This document shows positions 29,550 to 38,318 of a DNA stretch of 49,634 nucleotides, in pieces. The translations under genes and the position numbers were made by a program. Below the pieces are notes generated by a model. That model ran no database searches. It was not told where the DNA came from and was given only the letters and a program-made list of their open reading frames with translations. The first letter of the stretch is position 1, and each line of letters opens with the position of its first letter. The stretch is from an uncultured Fidelibacterota bacterium (lineage in GTDB: Bacteria; Fidelibacterota; Marinisomatia; Marinisomatales; UBA1611), in NCBI GenBank assembly GCA_902611135.1, contig CACLYL010000004.1:1-49634 (forward strand). Reading direction: 5' to 3'.

Positions 29550-30608
29550 TTGAGGATTATCTTCTTTAGTTTTTTTTATAAAACTACCAGATTATTAGTT
29601 ACAAAGTTAATCTACCTTACTCAAAGGCTCACTTTTCAAAAAAAGGATTTAGAGCCAGCAATTAAATTTGGTGATTTTTGTTTAACTGCCCTTATTCCAT
29701 TAAAAAGGTTTACATATAATTTTGAGATTCCAAATAATATTCAAGTTGAAATATTTAACTTAAGATTTAGATCGCCTTTGATTGGTTCCTCATTTAAGTC
29801 AAATGAAAAGATTATATCAATTTGGTTGGATATGGGATTAGGTAGTGCAATATTTAAGACAGTAATGAAGAACGAAAGACTTGGAAATAAAAGGCCAAGG
29901 ATTCAAGATACCTATTATAATAATGAAAAAGGAATTGTTAATGCTCTAGGTTTACCTGGATCGGGGACTCATAAATTTTCAAAAAGTTTAAATGATTCTA
30001 TCCTATGGAATTATGATTGTCCAATTGGAATTAGTATTGGTGGAGATTCAAGTTCAGAATATGTAGAAAATATTAAAAAGATAGAAATGAATCAATTTTT
30101 GAAAGAAAAACAGTATTTCTATGAATTAAATATAAGTTGTCCAAATACAACTGATGGACGTACTTTGAACGATTCTCCTGATAATTTCGATAGTGTTTTG
30201 AAAGAAATAAATAAGATAATTAATGTCCCAATATCTATAAAAATTTCTCCTGATTCATCAAATGATATCATAAGAAAAATTGCTGAAATATGTAGTATTC
30301 ATGATCAAGTTATTATCAATGCAGGTAATTCTCAATATAAAAGTAAGTCCGAACTTAATATTCCATCAAATTCATTAACAACCATTGGAGGTGGTTTGTC
30401 AGGAACCAGCCTATTCAACCGCACCTTGGAAGTCGTTAAAATATTAGCGCCTTTTAATATACCGATTATTGCAACAGGAGGAATAAATAATTTTGATCAA
30501 ATTGAAATTCTTAAAAAGGAAGGGGCAGTACTATTCGGCATGGCAACTGCACTAATTTTTAACCCATATTGTATACCTAAAATAAATTCCAATTTGAAAA
30601 ATGTTTAA
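29550..30608 (+). CDS. pyrD: Dihydroorotate dehydrogenase-like flavoprotein
   Basis: 352 residues from TTG 29550, the only start near the previous stop. An N-terminal amphipathic/hydrophobic region (FFYKTTRLLVTKLIYLTQRL) resembles the membrane-anchoring end of class 2 enzymes. The barrel carries MGLGSAIFKTVM, NRLG-like NALGLPGSG, the base loop YELNISCPNTTDGRT with Cys at about 197, ISIKISPDSSNDI, GGGLSGTSLFNRTLEVV and IATGGINNFDQ (FMN phosphate site). Catalyses dihydroorotate to orotate in pyrimidine synthesis. The base is Cys as in class 1, while the N-terminus is class 2-like. Overlaps trmL by eight bases. Confidence 0.85.
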   Translation: MRIIFFSFFYKTTRLLVTKLIYLTQRLTFQKKDLEPAIKFGDFCLTALIPLKRFTYNFEIPNNIQVEIFNLRFRSPLIGSSFKSNEKIISIWLDMGLGSAIFKTVMKNERLGNKRPRIQDTYYNNEKGIVNALGLPGSGTHKFSKSLNDSILWNYDCPIGISIGGDSSSEYVENIKKIEMNQFLKEKQYFYELNISCPNTTDGRTLNDSPDNFDSVLKEINKIINVPISIKISPDSSNDIIRKIAEICSIHDQVIINAGNSQYKSKSELNIPSNSLTTIGGGLSGTSLFNRTLEVVKILAPFNIPIIATGGINNFDQIEILKKEGAVLFGMATALIFNPYCIPKINSNLKNV

Positions 30609-31059
30609 TATTGTTTTGATGGAACCAAAAATACCTCCAAATACTGGATCGACTGGGAGATTATGTGGAGCAACGAATTGCAAGTTGCATGTTGTTGGTA
30701 AATTAGGTTTTGAACTTTCAGATAAAACATTAAAAAGAGCTGGCTTGGATTATTGGGACAATATTTCTTGGAAATATTATAAAAACATTGATTATTATTA
30801 TAAAAAACTTCTCAAAGATAGTAACTTTCATTTACTAACTACTAAATCTCCCTATTCTTACACATCAAAAAAGTTCAGAAAAGGAGATTCGATAGTTTTT
30901 GGAAGTGAAACCAAAGGAATTGATGAACAATTTTTAAGAGCGAATTGGGAAAAAACCTGCACTATTCCGATGATGAATAACAATATCCGAAGTCTAAACC
31001 TTGCTACTAGTGTTGGGATTGTCTTATATGAAGCATTGAGGCAAAATGGAAAAACCTAA
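30601..31059 (+). CDS. trmL: tRNA (cytidine(34)-2'-O)-methyltransferase, SPOUT family
   Basis: 152 residues, full length for TrmL. Motif 1: MEPKIPPNTGSTGRLCGATN (residues about 7-25, with the NTG...R core). Motif 2: SIVFGSETKGIDEQFL (about 98-113). Motif 3: IPMMNNNIRSLNLATSVGIV (about 127-145), which forms the SAM-binding knot. Methylates the wobble base ribose of leucine tRNAs. Overlaps pyrD upstream and rlpA downstream, so this is one dense operon. Cytoplasmic. High certainty from motif order and length. Confidence 0.92.
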   Translation: MFNIVLMEPKIPPNTGSTGRLCGATNCKLHVVGKLGFELSDKTLKRAGLDYWDNISWKYYKNIDYYYKKLLKDSNFHLLTTKSPYSYTSKKFRKGDSIVFGSETKGIDEQFLRANWEKTCTIPMMNNNIRSLNLATSVGIVLYEALRQNGKT

Positions 31060-31579
31060 AAAGATACTTTATATACTCTTTTTGTTTATAATATTTTCTG
31101 GTTGCACTAGTTCTCCAAGGTATTTGACAAATAATACTACATATAAAACCAGAGAAAAAGGAATTAAGAAAAGTAAAAAGAAGAAAAACACTTCTAAAGT
31201 AAAATTTATTGATCCTGCATCAGTAAATACTAATATTAAACACAAAAAGCTAATGAAAGGGGTGAGTTCTTTCTATTCAGAAGATTTCCATGGAAAATTA
31301 ACAGCTAATGGTGAAATATTTGACATGTATGGTCTGACAGCTGCTCATAAAACTTTACCATTGAATACTATTTGTCGGGTTACTAATCTTGACAATAATA
31401 AATCTTTAATTTTAAGGATAAATGATCGTGGCCCGTATGTAGTTGGTCGAATTTTAGATTGCTCATATGGTGCAGCTAAAAAGTTGGGTTTTGTCGATAA
31501 AGGAACTACTGAAGTTAAAATTGAAGTGATAGAATGGGGTGATGGTGAATACATGCACCATAGAAAAAAGAGAGAATGA
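31046..31579 (+). CDS. rlpA: RlpA-like septal/peptidoglycan lipoprotein
   Basis: 177 residues. Lipoprotein signal ending IFSGC (Cys about 20), then a basic linker (KGIKKSKKKKNTSK), then the double-psi beta-barrel at about 70-165: GVSSFYSEDFHGKLTANGEI, AAHKTLPLNTICRVTNL, LILRINDRGPYVVGRILD and GAAKKLGF. NDRGPY holds the family Asp. RlpA proteins act on peptidoglycan (glycosidic cleavage of denuded strands in Pseudomonas). No SPOR domain follows; the protein ends soon after the barrel. It overlaps trmL by 14 bases and the lipid-kinase gene by four (ATGA). Confidence 0.88.
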   Translation: MEKPKKILYILFLFIIFSGCTSSPRYLTNNTTYKTREKGIKKSKKKKNTSKVKFIDPASVNTNIKHKKLMKGVSSFYSEDFHGKLTANGEIFDMYGLTAAHKTLPLNTICRVTNLDNNKSLILRINDRGPYVVGRILDCSYGAAKKLGFVDKGTTEVKIEVIEWGDGEYMHHRKKRE

Positions 31580-32469
31580 AAAATTTATATATGATCGTAA
31601 ATCCTCATGGTGGATTAAAGAGAGGATTAAATATATTAAAAAAGGTTAAACCTATTTTTAAAGAATCAGATATAAAACTACATATTAAAGAAACAGAATA
31701 TGCAAATCATGCATTTGAATATTCTAATACTCTTGATTTTAAAAACATGGATGGACTCTGTGCTATTGGAGGAGATGGTACAATGCATGAAATCATAAAT
31801 GGGATGTTAAAGAGGGATGATAAAAAAACTTTACCAATAGGATTAATTACTGGAGGAACAGGTAACTCATTTATGCATGACCTCAATTGTTTGGATCCTG
31901 TTCTTGCGGCAAAAAAAATTGTAAAAAATTCATTGAGACCTATCGATATAGCTAAAGTAAAGTATGGCAAGAAAAATAAGATTATTTACTCCTTTAATAT
32001 TGTTGGCTGGGGTGTCGCCACTGATGCAAATGCAAGGGCAGAGAAAATGCGTTGGTTAGGTGAATTTAGATATAATGTTGCTGCAATAATAGAAGTACTA
32101 AAAGGATCGAAAAGGCTAGCAAAGTTTTCATATGATGAAAATACCGAAAAAAATGATTTTGTCTTTATTTTAGCTTGTAATACTATTCACACCGGCAAAG
32201 GAATGAAGGCAGCTCCTTATGCTAAACTCGATGATGGGCTTATTGATTTAGTGATAGTAAAAAAAACTAACAGGCTTAAACTACTTCTACTATTTCCAAA
32301 AATTTTTTCAGGGAAACACATAAACAGTCCATTAGTACAATACCAACAAGTTAACAGTTTTTCTATTTTTCCCGAATTAGATAGTGGTTTAAATATTGAT
32401 GGCGAGTTGATTGGAAATACACCTTTATCCGTAACTGTAAAGGCAGGTCTCATAAAAGTTTTAGTTTAA
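31576..32469 (+). CDS. Diacylglycerol/lipid kinase family protein (YegS/DgkB-like)
   Basis: 297 residues. DAGK catalytic domain: YMIVNPHGGLKRG (nucleotide-binding N-P.sG), GLCAIGGDGTMHEIINGM (the GGDGT motif, about 58-75), PIGLITGGTGNSFMHDL, GWGVATDANARAEKMRW and the C-terminal SGLNIDGELIG (usual D.dGe). Phosphorylates a lipid such as diacylglycerol to feed phosphatidate to the next gene, CdsA. Cytoplasmic or peripheral membrane. Four-base overlap with rlpA, 11-base gap to cdsA. Confidence 0.88.
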   Translation: MKNLYMIVNPHGGLKRGLNILKKVKPIFKESDIKLHIKETEYANHAFEYSNTLDFKNMDGLCAIGGDGTMHEIINGMLKRDDKKTLPIGLITGGTGNSFMHDLNCLDPVLAAKKIVKNSLRPIDIAKVKYGKKNKIIYSFNIVGWGVATDANARAEKMRWLGEFRYNVAAIIEVLKGSKRLAKFSYDENTEKNDFVFILACNTIHTGKGMKAAPYAKLDDGLIDLVIVKKTNRLKLLLLFPKIFSGKHINSPLVQYQQVNSFSIFPELDSGLNIDGELIGNTPLSVTVKAGLIKVLV

Positions 32470-32480
32470 GGAGTATTTAA

Positions 32481-33302
32481 ATGTTTACATTATTGAAAGG
32501 GCGCAACTTGATTAATTTTTTAGGTATACCCTTATGGATTTTCCTAATTTTAAAAGGCGATCTTTTCTATGCTGCTTTTATATTGGTCGCATCGATACTG
32601 GGTTTAGGAGAATTTTACAATATAACAACCAAAAAAGGTGCTAAACCCTTAAGGTGGGTTGGTATGGTAACTACCGTTTTTATCATTGATTATTTTTACA
32701 TACAACCAGACCTTAGGGCCGAACAGTATCTTGGTTTTTTAATTTTTTTAGTTCTTATGACTCTCATATGGGAATTGTTTTCTAATCACAAAGAGTCTAC
32801 ATTTAATATACTTGCAACCTTGGGAGGTATTCTTATTATCCCTTTGCAATTAGGCACTTCAATATATATTAGACAATTTGATTCTCTAATGGATACAAAC
32901 CTAACCTTGGTATTAGTTATATCTATCTGGGGATGTGATTCCGCAGCTTTCATCTTTGGCTCCATATTTGGTGAAAGAAAGATTTTTCCAAGAGTAAGTC
33001 CAAATAAAAGCTGGGTTGGCTCATTATCAGGTCTTATAACATCAATCCTGATTTTTCAATTATCCTATTCAAAGGGCTGGCTTGGCGAAATTTTTACATT
33101 GAATGATGCTATAATATTTGGCTTAATATCTGGTTTCTTTGGTCAACTAGGGGATTTTTCTGAATCGCTATTTAAACGGGATGTGAATATTAAAGATAGT
33201 GGTAAAATCTTACAAGGTCATGGAGGAATATTGGATAGATTTGATTCCTTGTTATTCGCATCACCATTTACCTATCTTTACATTCTATTTTTTATCAAAT
33301 AA
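32481..33302 (+). CDS. cdsA: Phosphatidate cytidylyltransferase
   Basis: 273 residues with about seven or eight membrane segments. Family signature in the C-terminal third: SLFKRDVNIKDSGKILQGHG followed by GILDRFD (about residues 228-254), i.e. S.FKR...KD....PGHGG..DR.D with L/Q in place of the usual P. IWGCDSAAFIFGSIFGERKI and RVSPNKSWVGSLSG complete the CDP-diacylglycerol synthase pattern. Makes CDP-diacylglycerol from phosphatidate and CTP at the inner membrane. Ribosome site AAGGAG eight bases before ATG. 20 bases upstream of the MutL-type ATPase, so lipid synthesis and the unknown block may share a transcript. Confidence 0.93.
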   Translation: MFTLLKGRNLINFLGIPLWIFLILKGDLFYAAFILVASILGLGEFYNITTKKGAKPLRWVGMVTTVFIIDYFYIQPDLRAEQYLGFLIFLVLMTLIWELFSNHKESTFNILATLGGILIIPLQLGTSIYIRQFDSLMDTNLTLVLVISIWGCDSAAFIFGSIFGERKIFPRVSPNKSWVGSLSGLITSILIFQLSYSKGWLGEIFTLNDAIIFGLISGFFGQLGDFSESLFKRDVNIKDSGKILQGHGGILDRFDSLLFASPFTYLYILFFIK

Positions 33303-33322
33303 CAACTCATTAAATCTTTTTT

Positions 33323-35137
33323 ATGAAATTAAATTCAATATTAGCAACAGATTGTGGCAGTACTACAACAAAGGCAATTTTGATTCAAAGAATTGATGGT
33401 GAGTTTAGGCTAACCCATAGAGGTGAGGCTCCCACTACTGTTGAAGCACCCTTTGAAGATGTGACCCGAGGAGTTTTAAATGCTGTGATGGAGATCGAAG
33501 AATTGGCCTCAAAAAAAATCCTTAATGGGAACAAAATTTTATCGCCACAAAAAGATAATGAAGGAGTTGATATCTTTATATCAACAAGCTCCGCTGGAGG
33601 AGGGCTTCAAATGATGGTTGCGGGAGTAGTTAAATCTATGTCAGGCGAGAGTGCAGAAAGAGCAGCATTAGGAGCAGGTTCAATTGTTATGGATGTGATG
33701 GCCTCAAATGATGGTAGGCTTGGCCATGAAAAAATTAAAAGAATACGAGATTTAAGACCTGATATGATTTTATTATCTGGAGGGATAGATGGAGGGACGA
33801 TTTCTCATGTAGTTGAACTTGCAGAAGTTCTCTCTGCTGCAAATCCGCAACCAAGACTGGGTCAAAGTTATAAATTACCAGTTATTTATGCCGGAAATAA
33901 AAAAGCTAGAAATCAAATTAAAAAGGCTTTAGGGGACAAAGTAGATTTAGATATTGTAGATAATATCCGCCCTGTTTTAGAGCAGGAAAACCTCGAACCA
34001 TCGCGTGATAAAATCCATGATCTTTTTATGGAACATGTTATGCAACAAGCGCCTGGATATAAAAAGTTAATGACATGGACGGATGCTCCAATCATGCCAA
34101 CTCCAGGTGCGGTTGGTTTTTTAATTGAAATGATAGCAGAAAAGGAAAATATATCTGTGGTAGGTGTTGATATTGGCGGAGCAACAACAGATATTTTTTC
34201 AGTATTTCAAAAAAAGTTTAATCGAACAGTAAGTGCAAACTTGGGCATGAGTTATTCTATTTGCAATGTATTAGCTGAAGCGGGTTTGGATAATGTTTTA
34301 AAATGGGTGCCATTTGATATTGACCGACAAGAGTTAACAAATCGTATTGGAAACAAAATGATTCGTCCCACAACGGTTCCTCAATCTCTAGAGGAACTTT
34401 TTATCGAACAAGCTATTGCAAGAGAAGCACTTCGTTTATCATTTAAACAACATAAAGAATTTGCAGTTGGATTAAAAGGCGTTCAAAAGAAAAGAACTAT
34501 ATCAGATGCATTTGATCAATCTAGCTCGGGTGAATCTCTGGTCAATATGATGGATTTAGATCTTCTTGTTGGATCTGGAGGAGTTTTAAGTCATGCTCCG
34601 AGAAGAGAGCAGTCAGCAAAAATGTTGATAGATTCGTTTATGCCAGAAGGCATAACTCAGCTTGCAGTTGACTCAATATTTATGATGCCACAATTAGGTG
34701 TTCTTGCTAATATTGATAAAAAAGATATAAGCGATGAGGCAAGAAATGCTGCTCTGGAGGTTTTTCATAAAGATTGTCTTATCAGGTTAGGCACTTGTAT
34801 TACACCAATTGGTAAAGTAAAAGACAATTCAATAGTATTAAAAGCGAGCATTATATTTCCAAATGGAGAAAAAGTACTGAAAGAGATTAAAAAAAATGAA
34901 TTAATCCGTATTGAGGCTAAATTTGAACCATTGGACGCTGAACTTACACCCCATAAAAGTATGGATATTGGAGCAGGAAAAGGTGAAACAATAAAAACTA
35001 AAATTTTCGGAGGGGTAGTTGGATTAATTTTTGATGGTAGAGAAAGGCCCATTACACTACCCTCAAATAAGGAAAAGAGATTATCTCTTCTAAAAGGTTG
35101 GTCTGATGCCCTCAATGAATATCCAAAAAAGAGTTAG
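33323..35137 (+). CDS. MutL-type (glutamate mutase L family) ASKHA ATPase
   Basis: 604 residues. ASKHA fold motifs in order: phosphate-1 ATDCGSTTTKAILIQ (residues about 8-22), ISTSSAGGGLQMMVAGVV, LLSGGIDGGTISH, phosphate-2 VGVDIGGATTDIFSV (about 278-292) and adenosine site LLVGSGGVLSHAPRR (about 413-427). These fit the MutL family, first named next to glutamate mutase. No mutase subunit (cobalamin-binding GlmS/E-like) is here; its neighbours are membrane proteins, so it more likely powers or switches a membrane complex. Cytoplasmic. Codon use is less AT-skewed than in flanking secreted genes. Three bases to the next gene. Confidence 0.85.
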   Translation: MKLNSILATDCGSTTTKAILIQRIDGEFRLTHRGEAPTTVEAPFEDVTRGVLNAVMEIEELASKKILNGNKILSPQKDNEGVDIFISTSSAGGGLQMMVAGVVKSMSGESAERAALGAGSIVMDVMASNDGRLGHEKIKRIRDLRPDMILLSGGIDGGTISHVVELAEVLSAANPQPRLGQSYKLPVIYAGNKKARNQIKKALGDKVDLDIVDNIRPVLEQENLEPSRDKIHDLFMEHVMQQAPGYKKLMTWTDAPIMPTPGAVGFLIEMIAEKENISVVGVDIGGATTDIFSVFQKKFNRTVSANLGMSYSICNVLAEAGLDNVLKWVPFDIDRQELTNRIGNKMIRPTTVPQSLEELFIEQAIAREALRLSFKQHKEFAVGLKGVQKKRTISDAFDQSSSGESLVNMMDLDLLVGSGGVLSHAPRREQSAKMLIDSFMPEGITQLAVDSIFMMPQLGVLANIDKKDISDEARNAALEVFHKDCLIRLGTCITPIGKVKDNSIVLKASIIFPNGEKVLKEIKKNELIRIEAKFEPLDAELTPHKSMDIGAGKGETIKTKIFGGVVGLIFDGRERPITLPSNKEKRLSLLKGWSDALNEYPKKS

Positions 35138-35140
35138 ACT

Positions 35141-36265
35141 ATGGCACATTCATACACACCAGGATTGAAAGTTTTAAAATCATCCATAATTGATAAAAAC
35201 CGTAGATTACCAATAAAGGGCGAAGTAAGAAAAAAAGTTGGAGATAGTGTATCACCTGATGATATTGTAGCTAAAACAAATCTTCCAGGTAATGTTCAAA
35301 TAATCAAAGTGGCTAGTCAATTGAATATTGGTCCTGCTGATATTCTTGAAGCTTTAAAGGTGAGTGAGGGAGAGCAAATCAAAAAGGGTCAGCTATTAGC
35401 ACAAACTGGAGGTTTATTTGGATTATTTAAATCTGAAATATTTAGTCCAATTGATGGAACAATAGAATCTATTTCAGATGTAACAGGTCAAATTATAATG
35501 CGTGAAGCGCCCATTCCTGTGGAAATAGATGCCTATACTTCCGGAATTGTAAGGGATATAATTCCTGAAGAGGGCGTTATTATTGAAACAAAGGCAGCTT
35601 TTATCCAAGGTATTTTTGGAATTGGTGGCGAAGCTCGAGGGATTTTAGAAATTATTGTTCAAGATAGGAACGATGAAATTACACCCGAAATGCTAAACAG
35701 CTCTCAAAAAGGAAAAGTTATAGTAGGCGGAGGATTTATTGGTTTGGAAGCATTTAAAAAAGCAATTTCTTTAAATATATCAGGTATTGTAATAGGTGGT
35801 TTTAATTATTATGACCTCAAAGAAATTTTAGGTTACAACTTAGGCGTTGCAATAACTGGATCAGAAGATATTAATACGTCACTTATAGTTACTGAGGGAT
35901 ATGGACATATAAAAATGAGTAGGGGAACATTTAGTCTTTTAAAAGAAAATGAAAATAATTTTTGTTCTATTAATGGAGCAACTCAAATTAGAGCAGGTGT
36001 CATAAGACCAGAAATTGTCATACCAGTAAAAGAAGATAGCTTAAAATCAGTCAAAGAAAGTAAAATTGGTAAAGGTATAGTGATAGGTAGTTTGGTTCGA
36101 GTGATAAGAGCGCCTTTTTTTGGATTAATGGGTAAAGTGACTGAATTACCATCCAAGCTACAAAAAATGGAATCTGAAACTTTGGTTCGAGTTGCTAAAA
36201 TTAATGTTGACGATCAAGATATAATAATTCCAAGATCTAATTTAGAAATGGTAGAAACAGATTGA
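35141..36265 (+). CDS. Barrel-sandwich/KOW-type protein of the MutL-type block
   Basis: 374 residues. N-terminal part has biotin/lipoyl-like barrel-sandwich features: LPIKGEVRKKVGDSVSPDDI, VSEGEQIKKGQLLAQTGG and FKSEIFSPIDGTIESISDVT. The central portion (IFGIGGEARGILEIIV, GKVIVGGGFIGLEAFKKAIS, LNISGIVIGGFNYYDLKEIL) looks like an alpha/beta domain with a glycine-rich turn. The end (GSLVRVIRAPFFGLMGKVTE) resembles a KOW motif, and then KINVDDQDIIIPRSNLEMVE. No signal peptide. A lipoyl-attachment Lys cannot be assigned. Probably a scaffold or regulatory partner of the ATPase, whose stop is three bases upstream. Confidence 0.7.
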   Translation: MAHSYTPGLKVLKSSIIDKNRRLPIKGEVRKKVGDSVSPDDIVAKTNLPGNVQIIKVASQLNIGPADILEALKVSEGEQIKKGQLLAQTGGLFGLFKSEIFSPIDGTIESISDVTGQIIMREAPIPVEIDAYTSGIVRDIIPEEGVIIETKAAFIQGIFGIGGEARGILEIIVQDRNDEITPEMLNSSQKGKVIVGGGFIGLEAFKKAISLNISGIVIGGFNYYDLKEILGYNLGVAITGSEDINTSLIVTEGYGHIKMSRGTFSLLKENENNFCSINGATQIRAGVIRPEIVIPVKEDSLKSVKESKIGKGIVIGSLVRVIRAPFFGLMGKVTELPSKLQKMESETLVRVAKINVDDQDIIIPRSNLEMVETD

Positions 36266-36316
36266 TAGATATTTTCCTTTCCTGAGGTTTTAATTTTAAT
36301 TAAGATTTAGTGTAGA

Positions 36317-36634
36317 ATGAAAAAAGATAATTCACAATCACATATAATAGAGCATAGTGATAATGTATTTATTGATCGTATTTCAAATAAAATATATGAT
36401 TCAGGCCTTATCACACCAGCTATTTTCTTCCTTGAGATGACAAAGCCTATCTCTCTTTTGGGAAGTCACTTCCTTATATTTTTGGGACCCGTGGTAAATG
36501 CATTTATCCAGTCAGATGATTATTATCGAGCAGCCCAAGTTTTTGAAGATTCTAAAAATGTAGAGTTATTGATTCAGAAACTAGAAACATTAGAATTAAA
36601 AAATCATAAGAAGAGAGAAGCAATTGAAAGATAA
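36317..36634 (+). CDS. Small membrane-associated protein of the MutL-type block
   Basis: 105 residues. One hydrophobic/amphipathic region, GLITPAIFFLEMTKPISLLG followed by SHFLIFLGPVVNAF, between a polar head (DRISNKIYDS) and a C-terminal helix (VELLIQKLETLELKNHKKRE). The TPAIFFLEM.KP pattern looks like a conserved small family, not named here. Its last 11 bases overlap the TTG start of the next gene, implying translational coupling and so a joint role. Probably sits on the inner membrane as a small subunit. Confidence 0.6.
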   Translation: MKKDNSQSHIIEHSDNVFIDRISNKIYDSGLITPAIFFLEMTKPISLLGSHFLIFLGPVVNAFIQSDDYYRAAQVFEDSKNVELLIQKLETLELKNHKKREAIER

Positions 36635-37496
36635 GAATTTTATTGTCTCATCAATAATTATTTTTTTTGCTTTCACCTATCTACAGCTATTTAAGCCAGA
36701 TCTTTACATTGATGAAAGGGGCTTGCTCCTTTTTTTAATCTTGCTTTTTGGTGGAATACTACAATACTCTACTAGACATGCAATTAGAGGTGGTGATATT
36801 TTTTTAAGGACGATACCGGGAGTAAAAGCAGTTGAAGAGGCAGTAGGAAGATCTACTGAAATGGGTAAACCTGTCCTTTATGTTCCTGGAATTCAAGACA
36901 TGGATCAAGTAGAAACTGTTGCTGGAGTAGTTATTCTTGGACATGTATCAAAAATGACCGCCAGATATGAAACACCCCTGAATGTTCCTGTTGCAAGATC
37001 AATTGTATTAAAAGCCGCACAAGAGGCCTGCAAAGAATCATATTTAATTGAAGGAAAATCAGATATATATAATGAAAATATGGTTCATTATCTCACTGAT
37101 GATCAATTTGCCTATGCCGCAGGTGTAAATGGTATCATGAATAGAGAGAAACCAGCTGCATGTTTGTACATGGGTAAATTTTATGCTGAATCACTTTTAC
37201 TTGCAGAAACAGGAAATTCAATCGGAGCTATTCAAATTGCAGGTACTGCTTCACAATCTCAAATCCCCTTTTTTGTTACAGCCTGTGACTATACTCTTAT
37301 TGGAGAAGAATTTTTTGCTGCCAGTGCATATTTATCACAAAAGCCCGAACTATTAGGAATTGTAAAGGGTCAAGACTATATCAAACTTTGCATAATCATT
37401 ATGATAGTTGGCGGTGTGCTCCTAAGATTTTTGTATGATATAGATCTAATCGATTTTAATGTTCTAGATTTTTTGACTGTTTCAAACTTGAAATAA
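36624..37496 (+). CDS. DUF6754-like membrane protein of the MutL-type block
   Basis: 290 residues from TTG 36624. Two N-terminal membrane segments (FIVSSIIIFFAFTYLQLF, LLLFLILLFGGILQYS) and one near the C-terminus (LCIIIMIVGGVLLRFLYDI), with a conserved cytoplasmic/periplasmic domain between: IPGVKAVEEAVGRSTEMGKP, VPGIQDMDQVETVAGVVILG, AACLYMGKFYAESLLLAETG and GTASQSQIPFFVTACDYTLI. I associate this pattern with DUF6754, for which no function is known to me. The soluble domain's glycine/serine-rich GTASQSQ and glutamate residues could form a binding site. One base before the next start. Confidence 0.65.
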   Translation: MKDKNFIVSSIIIFFAFTYLQLFKPDLYIDERGLLLFLILLFGGILQYSTRHAIRGGDIFLRTIPGVKAVEEAVGRSTEMGKPVLYVPGIQDMDQVETVAGVVILGHVSKMTARYETPLNVPVARSIVLKAAQEACKESYLIEGKSDIYNENMVHYLTDDQFAYAAGVNGIMNREKPAACLYMGKFYAESLLLAETGNSIGAIQIAGTASQSQIPFFVTACDYTLIGEEFFAASAYLSQKPELLGIVKGQDYIKLCIIIMIVGGVLLRFLYDIDLIDFNVLDFLTVSNLK

Positions 37497-37497
37497 T

Positions 37498-38316
37498 ATG
37501 ATGCTAAAAAGACAAGTTCCCATTTTCATCGTGATGTTTTTTGGATTCCTAACATTATTTGGATGGTTTATTGATCAAAATCAAGTTAAAGATTTCGTTG
37601 ATATTCATGGCTTACAGTGGTACAGTATAATTTCTACATTTGCCATCTTCCTTGGAATTATTACACTAATTAAGCTTCAACTAATAAAAATACTAAAAAA
37701 ACAAAAAGGTTGGCAGTATTCAGTCGTCGCTATTTTGGGCGTTCTATTTTCGTTTACAGCTGGGTTTATTTACAAAGGAAATCCCGATGTAGAATGGGGA
37801 GGACATGTTATAGAAAAAGGAACTCTGTTCAAATGGATTTTCGAGTTCATGTTTACCCCTTTATCAGCTACTATGTTTGCATTACTTGCATTCTTTGTCG
37901 CTTCTGCTTCATATAGAGCATTTAGAATTAGAAATTTTGAAGCAACATTATTACTTATCTCTGGTATGATTATTATGATAGGTAGGGTACCAATTGGAAG
38001 TTCAATTTCAAGCTGGTTTGTCCTTTATCTATTGGTGTTTGTTATTTCGATAATCATAAATAGCATATTTAAAAATAAAACCTATACCATGATTTCTTTT
38101 TCATCAGGATTAATCATCGTTAGTTTGCTGGGTTTTTACATGGGCTGGCCTTTAGATCGTCCAGGTATTTTCTACCTTCCTACATTACAAGAATGGATTT
38201 ATAAATATCCAAATGTTGCAGGTGCCAGGTCAATATCTATTGGTATAGGTCTAGGAATATTTGCAACGTCAATTCGATATATATTAGGATTAGAAAAATC
38301 CTACATTGGAGAATAG
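37498..38316 (+). CDS. Eight-span membrane protein of the MutL-type block
   Basis: 272 residues with about eight hydrophobic segments: IFIVMFFGFLTLFGWFI, WYSIISTFAIFLGIITLI, YSVVAILGVLFSFTAGFIY, SATMFALLAFFVASASY, TLLLISGMIIMIGRVPIG, LYLLVFVISIIINSIF, FSSGLIIVSLLGFYMG, and ISIGIGLGIFATSIRYILG. A loop with GHVIEKGTLFKWIFEFMFTP lies between spans 3 and 4. Polar residues in the membrane are sparse (few charges: KN near span 6, R at span 5), so a channel-like role cannot be inferred. Part of a run with no gaps over 11 bases from 36317 to 40000. Confidence 0.6.
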   Translation: MMLKRQVPIFIVMFFGFLTLFGWFIDQNQVKDFVDIHGLQWYSIISTFAIFLGIITLIKLQLIKILKKQKGWQYSVVAILGVLFSFTAGFIYKGNPDVEWGGHVIEKGTLFKWIFEFMFTPLSATMFALLAFFVASASYRAFRIRNFEATLLLISGMIIMIGRVPIGSSISSWFVLYLLVFVISIIINSIFKNKTYTMISFSSGLIIVSLLGFYMGWPLDRPGIFYLPTLQEWIYKYPNVAGARSISIGIGLGIFATSIRYILGLEKSYIGE

Positions 38317-38318
38317 GC

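Noticed and set aside
33323-35137. DNA mismatch-repair MutL
   Set aside because: It lacks the GHKL ATPase motifs; the DCGSTTTK and VDIGGATTD motifs show the unrelated ASKHA-type MutL of glutamate mutase clusters.
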